DNA of 6,291 nt from contig JAIDEF010000097.1 in assembly GCA_029054965.1 (NCBI GenBank), forward strand, positions 1-6,291. The letters run 5' to 3'. The translations under genes and the position numbers were made by a program. This DNA comes from Eubacterium sp. (GTDB taxonomy: Bacteria > Bacillota > Clostridia > Oscillospirales > Acutalibacteraceae). This document shows positions 1-6,291 of the stretch, piece after piece. Each line of letters opens with the position of its first letter. Position 1 is the stretch's first letter. The notes under the pieces are model-generated. The model saw only the letters and a list, made by a program, of their open reading frames with translations. It did not search any database and was not told the DNA's origin.

Positions 1-66
1 GATTAGAGTGGTTTATTCTGCAACTTTTTTGTTTTAGTATAGATTAATAAATTTAAGGAGGTTTGT
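1..66 (+). promoter_or_regulatory. dnaA leader and ribosome binding site
   Basis: This AT-rich leader ends in a perfect AAGGAGG at 55-61, five bases before the dnaA ATG at 67, which fixes that start. A TATAGA at 38-43 is a possible -10 element, but no convincing -35 hexamer lies 16-18 bases upstream, so I do not call a promoter. The real dnaA promoter and any upstream DnaA boxes probably lie left of the window, in what is commonly the rpmH-dnaA gap in Bacillota. Confidence 0.7.
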
Positions 67-1434
67 ATGGAATCCATTAATGATATATGGGAAGCTGTGC
101 TTGATTATTTTAAAACCCGTGTAAGTGAAACAGCTTTTACTTTATGGATAAAAACAGTAAGCCTTGACAGCTCGGATACCTTTGACAACGGAGCAGTTAC
201 AATTCACTGCCCAAAAACAATGCATAAAAATATTGTTTCATCAGTTTACAGTGATATGTTTCAGGAGGCTTTTCTTGCTGTTCTCGGTTTCCCTGTTAAG
301 ATAAATTATGTTTGTGATGAAACATCTGTAAGTCAGAATGTTTCGTCTGATTTAAATAATAATGATATTGATAAGCACCTTGAGGATTATAAAAACAGAC
401 AGTTCACATTTGAAAATTTTATAGTAGGTGCAAGTAACAGATTTGCCTATGCTGCAGCAAAGGCAGTTGCCAGTGATCCCGGCTCAAGAATGGGTACAAA
501 TTCAATGAGCAACTATAATCCGTTATTTATTTATGGTAATTCAGGACTTGGAAAAACTCATATTTTAAATGCAATCTGTCATGAAATTGAAAAAAATTTC
601 CCTGATATGAACATAATGTATATCAGGGCTGAAGAATTTGCAAACGAATTTTATCAGGCACTTCAAAATAAAACAATTGATGAATTTCATAATAAGTACA
701 GAAATAATATTGACGTATTTTTAATAGATGATATTCAGTTTATTTCAGGCAAAACCTCAACTGAGGAGGAATTTTTCCACACATTTGATGCACTTGTTTA
801 TGGTGGAAAACAGGTTGTTTTAACATCAGACCGACCACCAAAGGATATTCAGTCAATTACCGACAGACTTAAATCACGCTTTGAGGACGGACTTTTAGCT
901 GATATTCAGCCACCGGAATTTGAAACACGCTGTGAAATAATTAAGAGAAAAGCAAAATCTCTTAATTTTGAAATTGATGAAATTGTAATTAACTACATAG
1001 CAGAAAAAATCAAATCCAATATCAGACAGCTTGAGGGTGTAACTAAAAAGTTATATTCACTTAAAAATATTAATGACTTTGAACCGACAGTTGCACTGGC
1101 ACAGAATGTTATTAAGGTTGTTATGGAGGATACTCAACCTCTGCCGGTAACAATTCAGCGCATTGTTAATGAGGTAAGCCGCACAACAGGAATTGCTGTT
1201 GAGGATATATACAGCAAAATACAAAAGGCAAATATATCTCATGCAAGAAAAATAACCTTCTATGTTGTAAGAAAGGTTACAAATATGAGCTATGAGGATA
1301 TCGGTGAGGAATTCAACAAGCACCATTCAACTGTAATGTATAACATTGAACAGATTGAAAAGGAAATGGCAGAGAATTCAAAGCTTGCAAGACAGGTTAA
1401 TGATATTATCAATAACATAAAAAGTGAACAATAA
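67..1434 (+). CDS. dnaA: Chromosomal replication initiator protein DnaA
   Basis: DnaA is the AAA+ ATPase that binds DnaA boxes at oriC, oligomerises with ATP, melts the origin and recruits the helicase. At 455 residues it has the usual Bacillota length. Domain I spans about 1-85, a short polar linker about 86-112, the AAA+ domain about 113-350, and the DNA-binding domain IV about 358-455. Visible motifs are Walker A GNSGLGKT (157-164), Walker B VFLIDDIQF (217-225), sensor 1 LTSD (252-255), SRFEDG with the candidate arginine finger Arg271, and sensor 2 NIRQLEG (Arg320). In domain IV, Arg394 aligns with E. coli Arg399, which reads the minor groove. The recognition loop is odd: where most DnaA proteins have FGGRDHTTV, this one reads FNKHHSTV (416-423), one residue shorter and with His419 in place of the base-contacting Asp. 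The gene is set by AAGGAGG at 55-61 and is followed by the putative oriC. Confidence 0.98.
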   Translation: MESINDIWEAVLDYFKTRVSETAFTLWIKTVSLDSSDTFDNGAVTIHCPKTMHKNIVSSVYSDMFQEAFLAVLGFPVKINYVCDETSVSQNVSSDLNNNDIDKHLEDYKNRQFTFENFIVGASNRFAYAAAKAVASDPGSRMGTNSMSNYNPLFIYGNSGLGKTHILNAICHEIEKNFPDMNIMYIRAEEFANEFYQALQNKTIDEFHNKYRNNIDVFLIDDIQFISGKTSTEEEFFHTFDALVYGGKQVVLTSDRPPKDIQSITDRLKSRFEDGLLADIQPPEFETRCEIIKRKAKSLNFEIDEIVINYIAEKIKSNIRQLEGVTKKLYSLKNINDFEPTVALAQNVIKVVMEDTQPLPVTIQRIVNEVSRTTGIAVEDIYSKIQKANISHARKITFYVVRKVTNMSYEDIGEEFNKHHSTVMYNIEQIEKEMAENSKLARQVNDIINNIKSEQ

Positions 1435-1443
1435 TTTTCAACA
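1435..1443 (+). other. Weak DnaA-box-like 9-mer TTTTCAACA
   Basis: It begins directly after the dnaA stop codon and has two mismatches to TTATNCACA. The exact reverse complement TGTTGAAAA occurs at 1481-1489, so the two form an inverted pair 37 bases apart. It may be a low-affinity box, but in such AT-rich DNA chance is a real alternative. Confidence 0.35.
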
Positions 1444-1452
1444 CTTTTTTCC

Positions 1453-1461
1453 TTTTGCACA
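1453..1461 (+). other. DnaA-box-like 9-mer TTTTGCACA
   Basis: It differs from the consensus TTATNCACA only at position 3 (T for A). It has the same orientation as the boxes nearer the DnaA-trio, as expected for boxes that guide DnaA loading towards the unwinding site. Confidence 0.55.
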
Positions 1462-1480
1462 TAAAAGTTTTTAAAAATAT

Positions 1481-1489
1481 TGTTGAAAA
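1481..1489 (-). other. Weak reverse-strand DnaA-box-like 9-mer
   Basis: The + strand reads TGTTGAAAA, that is TTTTCAACA on the - strand, identical to the 9-mer at 1435-1443 and two mismatches from TTATNCACA. The same bases include TTGAAA (1483-1488), which could be mistaken for a -35 element. Confidence 0.35.
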
Positions 1490-1495
1490 AAATAG

Positions 1496-1513
1496 TTTTA
1501 CACAATATGCACA
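1496..1513 (+). other. Abutting pair of DnaA-box-like 9-mers
   Basis: TTTTACACA (1496-1504) is directly followed by ATATGCACA (1505-1513). Each is one mismatch from TTATNCACA and both face the DnaA-trio. Head-to-tail placement with no spacer would put two DnaA protomers side by side, about one helical turn apart. This is the best box candidate in the gap. Confidence 0.6.
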
Positions 1514-1563
1514 TTTTTTAAACAATTGGATTTATGAAAAAAATAAGTGATTTTTAGTGTATT

Positions 1564-1603
1564 TATGGTGAGTTTGAGAGTTTTTAACAATTTCCGCACC
1601 ATA
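1564..1603. repeat. 7-bp inverted repeat beside the DnaA-trio
   Basis: TATGGTG (1564-1570) and CACCATA (1597-1603) are perfect inverted arms separated by 26 bases. The right arm overlaps the GC cluster and ends two bases before the trio tract. The loop contains the weak box TTTTTAACA. It is not a terminator, because the stem is short, the loop long and no U-run follows. Confidence 0.4.
1581..1598 (+). other. Weak abutting DnaA-box-like pair next to the trio
   Basis: TTTTTAACA (1581-1589) is followed without spacer by ATTTCCGCA (1590-1598). They have two and three mismatches to TTATNCACA. Taken as an 18-mer it matches the pair at 1496-1513 at 13 positions, and the AG before each is also shared. 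Its place just before the trio is where B. subtilis has its unwinding-proximal boxes; the assignment is mainly positional. Confidence 0.4.
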
Positions 1604-1605
1604 TA

Positions 1606-1617
1606 TTACTACTACTA
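1606..1617 (-). other. DnaA-trio tract of the origin unwinding element
   Basis: The + strand reads TTACTACTACTA, so the - strand read 3' to 5' is AAT-GAT-GAT-GAT: four in-register copies of the DnaA-trio 3'-[G/A]AT-5'. In B. subtilis such trios lie downstream of DnaA boxes and a GC-rich spacer and nucleate a DnaA filament on single-stranded DNA. Here too a GC cluster precedes the tract and AT-rich DNA follows. The triplets flanking the tract do not fit, so four is the full count. Confidence 0.75.
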
Positions 1618-1640
1618 AAAGTCAATATTCTATGATAGAC

Positions 1641-1645
1641 GGAGG
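1641..1645 (+). promoter_or_regulatory. dnaN ribosome binding site
   Basis: GGAGG lies eight bases before the ATG at 1654, with an all-A/T spacer. This supports the dnaN start and marks the right end of the origin region. Confidence 0.85.
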
Positions 1646-1653
1646 ATAAAAAA

Positions 1654-2766
1654 ATGAAATTTACCTGTAATTCAAAAGCATTAAGCGAAGCATGCTCAAA
1701 TGTAATGAGAGCAGTAAGCACAAAGGTTACAATTCCTACCATTGAGGGTATTCTCATTGAATGCGGTTCTGATACATTAAGCTTGACAGGTTATGACTTT
1801 GAATTTGGTATAAATACAACACTTGAAGCAAATGTTGTTGAGCCGGGTGCAATTGTTATTAATGCAAAGGTAATAAGTGATATTATAAGAAAGCTTCCTG
1901 ACGGAAATGTTACATTTGATATAAGCGGAACTTCTGTTTCTATTATCAGTGGTGCTGCACAGTACAATATTATGGGTATTGATGCAGACGATTATCCTGA
2001 GCTTCCTTCTGTATCAGGTGGTTATCCTTTGTTTTTGAATGAATCTGTTTTACAGGGAATGATTTCACAAACCTTATTTGCTGTTGCTGATAATGAATCA
2101 TCAAAGCCTGTTCACACAGGTTTAAAATTTGAAATGACTTTAAATCAGTTAAAATTAATTGGTGTTGATGGTTACAGACTTGCTATAAGAACAGAGACAG
2201 TTCAATATGATGGTGAGGATATCAGCTTTATTGTACCTAAAAAAACTATTCGTGAGCTTATTAAGCTTATGGGGACTGACGGAGAAAAGAATGTTTCAAT
2301 AAGTGTAGGCAAACGACATATTGTTTTTGATGTTGAAAATTACAGCATTATAAGCCGACTTCTTGATGGTGATTTTCTTGATTACAATGCAGCTATTCCA
2401 AAAACTGCAACTACAACAGTTTTGATTAATACAGGCGATGCAATTGATTGTATTGAAAGAACATTGCCTGTTATTGAGAATGATAAGAAAAATCCAATCA
2501 GATGCTTATTTGATAATGATGAAATGAGAGTTTCAACAGTGTCAAGCCTTGGCAGAGTGGTTGACTATACACATGCAAATGTAAGCGGTGACAGAGTTGA
2601 AATCGGTTTTAATTCAAAATTTATTTTAGATGCACTGCACGCTGCAGATACAGATCAGGTAAAATTTGAACTTAACAGTGCTGTCAGTCCGGCAAAGGTT
2701 ATGCCTATTAATGATGACAGCTTTTTATTCTTAGTTCTTCCAATGAGGCTGAAAAATGAAAATTAA
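1654..2766 (+). CDS. dnaN: DNA polymerase III beta subunit (sliding clamp)
   Basis: The beta clamp is a homodimeric ring around DNA that tethers the replicative polymerase and docks ligase, mismatch-repair and translesion factors. The 370 residues fit the family and form three clamp folds, roughly 1-120, 125-245 and 250-366. Family landmarks are DGYRLA (172-177), part of the peptide-binding pocket, SPAKVMPI (345-352), and the C-terminal LPMRL (362-366). A tail of four residues, KNEN, follows LPMRL, whereas many clamps stop at or right after that motif; the tail is encoded by the 15-bp junction shared with the yaaA-recF boundary. The GGAGG site at 1641-1645 fixes the start. The stop overlaps yaaA by 11 bases, so the two are likely translated together. 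Confidence 0.98.
   Translation: MKFTCNSKALSEACSNVMRAVSTKVTIPTIEGILIECGSDTLSLTGYDFEFGINTTLEANVVEPGAIVINAKVISDIIRKLPDGNVTFDISGTSVSIISGAAQYNIMGIDADDYPELPSVSGGYPLFLNESVLQGMISQTLFAVADNESSKPVHTGLKFEMTLNQLKLIGVDGYRLAIRTETVQYDGEDISFIVPKKTIRELIKLMGTDGEKNVSISVGKRHIVFDVENYSIISRLLDGDFLDYNAAIPKTATTTVLINTGDAIDCIERTLPVIENDKKNPIRCLFDNDEMRVSTVSSLGRVVDYTHANVSGDRVEIGFNSKFILDALHAADTDQVKFELNSAVSPAKVMPINDDSFLFLVLPMRLKNEN
2752..2766 (+). repeat. 15-bp junction repeat, copy 1 (dnaN-yaaA)
   Basis: AAAAATGAAAATTAA contains both the yaaA start codon (ATG 2756) and the dnaN stop codon (TAA 2764). An identical 15-mer forms the yaaA-recF junction at 2990-3004, 238 bases downstream. It produces an 11-base gene overlap suited to termination-reinitiation. 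Confidence 0.8.
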
Positions 2767-3004
2767 AGTTAACGCAGCAAAAAGAAAAAGTGAAGAGGTT
2801 ATTATAAATACTGAATTTATAAGACTTGATTCGTTTTTAAAGTTTAAAGGAATAGCTGAAACAGGCGGTCAGGCAAAGCAGTTTATCAATGATGGAATTG
2901 TTAAGGTTAATAATGAAGTTTGTACTGCAAGAGGAAAAAAAATAAGACACGGCGATACTGTTTCAATATTCAGCACAGATTATAATATAAAAAATGAAAA
3001 TTAA
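2756..3004 (+). CDS. yaaA: YaaA/RlbA-type S4 domain RNA-binding protein
   Basis: This 82-residue protein is the small S4-domain protein habitually found just before recF in Bacillota (B. subtilis YaaA, also called RlbA; unrelated to E. coli YaaA). The S4 fold covers about residues 22-70, with IRLDSFLKF, TGGQAKQFI, GIVKVNNEV and GKKIRHGDTV. S4 domains bind structured RNA, and the B. subtilis protein has been linked to ribosome assembly; the precise role here is inferred by family. A basic N-terminal stretch of about ten residues makes it slightly longer than the B. subtilis protein. The start at 2756 has GAGG at 2745-2748, inside the end of dnaN, seven bases upstream. The gene overlaps dnaN and recF by 11 bases each, through identical 15-bp junctions. 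Confidence 0.9.
   Translation: MKIKVNAAKRKSEEVIINTEFIRLDSFLKFKGIAETGGQAKQFINDGIVKVNNEVCTARGKKIRHGDTVSIFSTDYNIKNEN
2990..3004 (+). repeat. 15-bp junction repeat, copy 2 (yaaA-recF)
   Basis: This second copy of AAAAATGAAAATTAA holds the recF start codon (ATG 2994) and the yaaA stop codon (TAA 3002). Unlike copy 1, no Shine-Dalgarno sequence lies before it; the upstream bases are A/T only. recF translation therefore probably depends on ribosomes finishing yaaA. Confidence 0.8.
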
Positions 3005-4082
3005 TTCAATAGCTATTGAAGGCTTCAGAAATATTGAAAAATTAGATTTAGATTTTGATGATGTTAATATCATTTATGGTGAAAATGCACAGGGCAAAAC
3101 AAATTTAATTGAAGCAATTTACCTTTTCACAGGCAGTAAAAGTTTTCGAGGTGTTAAGGATAAGGAGCTTGTTAAGTTTGATGATGAATTTGCCAGCCTT
3201 AAAATTGAATTTGAAAATAAAAGCAGACAGCAAAATGCTCAGATTTTAATTCAAAATAAAAGGAGTGCGAGCCTTAATGGTGTTAAAAAGAAAAGTGCTG
3301 CAGCTTTGGGTGAAGAGCTTAAGGCAGTAATATTTTCACCTGTTCATCTTTCTATGGTTAAGGATGGACCCATTGAACGCAGAAAATTCATTGATAATGC
3401 ACTTTGTCAGCTAAAATTTAATTATAGAAATGTTTTAAAGGATTATAACCGAAGCCTTAGTCAGAGAAATATGCTCCTAAAGGATGTTGCTAAAAATAAC
3501 AGCCTTTTGGATATGCTCTATATATGGGATAAAAATCTGGCAATAAGCGGGGCAAAAATTATTTATCAACGGCAGAAGTATATAGAAAAATTGCTGCCCT
3601 TTGCTAAGGATATATTTGATGGTCTTTCATCAGGTAAAGAGGATATTAATTTAATTCTCAAAGGACCTTTTGATTATAGCGGTTTGACCGTTGATGAAAT
3701 TCAAAAACAGCTTATGTTTGCTTTTGATAATAATAGAAGCAGTGATATTTTGAATAGAATAACAACAATAGGTCCGCACCGTGATGATATGGAAATATTA
3801 ATTAATGGCAGAAGTGCAAGGAGCTTTGGCTCACAGGGTCAGCAAAGGTCTTGTGTGTTGGCGCTTAAACTTGCAGAGGCGAGCCTTCTTCGTGAAATGA
3901 CTGAGGACGAGCCTTTAGCATTGCTTGATGATGTAATGAGTGAGCTTGATATTTCAAGACAGGATTATATTTTAAATCATATTAAAGACTGGCAGGTATT
4001 TATAACCTGCTGTGATGCAAACACTGTTTTAAGATTAAAAGAGGGCAAAACCTTTCATATTCAAAATGGAGGGCTTGTTTGA
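2994..4082 (+). CDS. recF: DNA replication and repair protein RecF
   Basis: RecF is an SMC-like ATPase that works with RecO and RecR to load RecA at single-strand gaps and stalled forks. The 362 residues match the family. The N-terminus IAIEGFRNIEKLDLDF is typical, followed by Walker A GENAQGKT (29-36). The C-terminal half carries TTIGPHRDD (257-265), the ABC signature FGSQGQQR (278-285), and Walker B plus D-loop LALLDDVMSELD (308-319), so all ATPase elements look intact. The start at 2994 lies 11 bases inside yaaA and gives the expected RecF N-terminus, yet has no ribosome binding site, which suggests translational coupling. The stop TGA overlaps the remB ATG by one base (TGATG). Confidence 0.97.
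   Translation: MKINSIAIEGFRNIEKLDLDFDDVNIIYGENAQGKTNLIEAIYLFTGSKSFRGVKDKELVKFDDEFASLKIEFENKSRQQNAQILIQNKRSASLNGVKKKSAAALGEELKAVIFSPVHLSMVKDGPIERRKFIDNALCQLKFNYRNVLKDYNRSLSQRNMLLKDVAKNNSLLDMLYIWDKNLAISGAKIIYQRQKYIEKLLPFAKDIFDGLSSGKEDINLILKGPFDYSGLTVDEIQKQLMFAFDNNRSSDILNRITTIGPHRDDMEILINGRSARSFGSQGQQRSCVLALKLAEASLLREMTEDEPLALLDDVMSELDISRQDYILNHIKDWQVFITCCDANTVLRLKEGKTFHIQNGGLV
4068..4073 (+). promoter_or_regulatory. remB ribosome binding site, decides the start
   Basis: GGAGGG lies inside the 3' end of recF, eight bases before the ATG at 4082 but only five before an in-frame TTG at 4079. The spacing, the codon and the MYIxLG family N-terminus all favour ATG 4082. Confidence 0.8.
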
Positions 4083-4313
4083 TGTATATTTATCTTGGCG
4101 GTGATATTGCAATAAGTACAAAGGATATTATCGGCATTTTTGATATGGATACATCAACCGTTAATAAAGCAACGAGGGATTATCTTTCAAAAGCTGAAAA
4201 AGAAAAAAAGGTAGTTTATGTAAATTATGAGCTTCCGAAAAGCTTTATAGTTTGCAGGGATAAGATTTATGTTTGCCCTTTAAATACGGCAACGCTGTTA
4301 AAAAGGTGTAAAT

Positions 4314-4315
<2 letters not shown>
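4082..4315 (+). CDS. remB: RemB-like DUF370 regulatory protein
   Basis: This 77-residue protein belongs to the DUF370 family and matches B. subtilis RemB (YaaB), encoded at the same place between recF and gyrB. RemB and its paralogue RemA affect biofilm matrix gene expression in Bacillus; RemA binds DNA as an oligomeric ring. What RemB controls in this organism cannot be told from the sequence. Visible family features are the N-terminus MYIYLGGDIAISTKDIIGIFD, the central YVNYELPKSFIV (about 46-57), and the C-terminal IYVCPLNTATLLKR. A TTG at 4079 would extend it by one residue, but ATG 4082 has the better spacing from GGAGGG. It overlaps recF by one base, and gyrB starts 15 bases after its stop. 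Confidence 0.9.

Positions 4316-6291
<1,976 letters not shown>

Larger units (their letters stand above)
1435..1653. other. Putative oriC (dnaA-dnaN intergenic region)
   Basis: This 219-bp gene-free gap is extremely A+T-rich and sits where the unwinding part of oriC lies in Bacillus and many Clostridia. It carries three 9-mers one mismatch from the DnaA box TTATNCACA (1453-1461, 1496-1504, 1505-1513), weaker candidates at 1435-1443, 1481-1489 (reverse), 1581-1589 and 1590-1598, a small GC cluster CCGCACC (1594-1600), and four DnaA-trio units (1606-1617) followed by AT-rich DNA. No exact TTATCCACA is present. The gap also holds the dnaN ribosome binding site. I see no intrinsic terminator and no strong sigma-A promoter. 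Assignment rests on position and motif layout; the function is inferred. Confidence 0.85.

Noticed and set aside
773..781. TTTTCCACA, the closest match to a classical DnaA box in the window, inside dnaA
   Set aside because: It is a single isolated copy, and its bases are explained by the conserved DnaA residues FFHT in the AAA+ domain. One such match is expected by chance in a coding region of this size and composition.
1468..1477. Perfect palindrome TTTTTAAAAA as a possible terminator after dnaA
   Set aside because: It is all A/T with no loop and no GC stem, so it would not form a stable terminator hairpin.
1483..1511. Possible dnaN promoter, TTGAAA at 1483-1488 and TATGCA 17 bases downstream
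   Set aside because: The -10 matches TATAAT at only three positions and both hexamers overlap box-like 9-mers. AT-rich origin DNA yields such matches readily.
1057..1514. Reverse-strand open frames over the end of dnaA and the origin gap
   Set aside because: They lie opposite conserved dnaA codons, show no family resemblance or ribosome binding site, and are antisense shadows.
1631..1636. TATGAT as a -10 element for dnaN
   Set aside because: Transcription would start at about the ribosome binding site (1641-1645), and no -35 sequence lies at the right distance.

Overview
The window is a chromosomal replication-origin locus in the order dnaA, oriC-type intergenic region, dnaN, yaaA (S4 domain), recF, remB (DUF370), gyrB, all on the + strand. 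This order, the low G+C content, the strong AAGGAGG-type ribosome binding sites and the yaaA-recF-remB block are characteristic of Bacillota. The divergent DnaA recognition loop and general sequence style suggest Clostridia, perhaps a gut Oscillospirales/Ruminococcus-like lineage, but that finer placement is only an impression from memory.

Layout: 1-66 is the dnaA leader with its ribosome binding site. dnaA (67-1434) encodes the initiator. The 219-bp gap 1435-1653 holds no gene. It is very AT-rich and contains degenerate DnaA-box-like 9-mers, two abutting pairs of them, a small GC cluster, and four in-register DnaA-trio units next to the dnaN leader, which is the expected anatomy of a Bacillota origin unwinding region. 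dnaN (1654-2766), yaaA (2756-3004), recF (2994-4082) and remB (4082-4315) overlap each other successively. gyrB starts 15 bp after remB and runs off the right edge only a few codons before its expected end. No intrinsic terminator is visible anywhere, so dnaN to gyrB probably forms one transcription unit.

Together the genes cover origin melting (DnaA), processivity of the replicase (DnaN), gap repair at stalled forks (RecF), supercoil control (GyrB), a small RNA-binding ribosome-associated protein (YaaA) and a DNA-binding regulator (RemB).

I found no mobile element, CRISPR array, tRNA or rRNA, and nothing that amounts to a new defence or metabolic system. The points worth a second look are a DnaA whose box-reading signature is altered (HHST in place of DHTT, one residue shorter) beside an origin with no canonical TTATCCACA box; an identical 15-bp overlap junction on both sides of yaaA; a recF start without a Shine-Dalgarno sequence; and a Trp at the GyrB position equivalent to E. 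coli Lys447.
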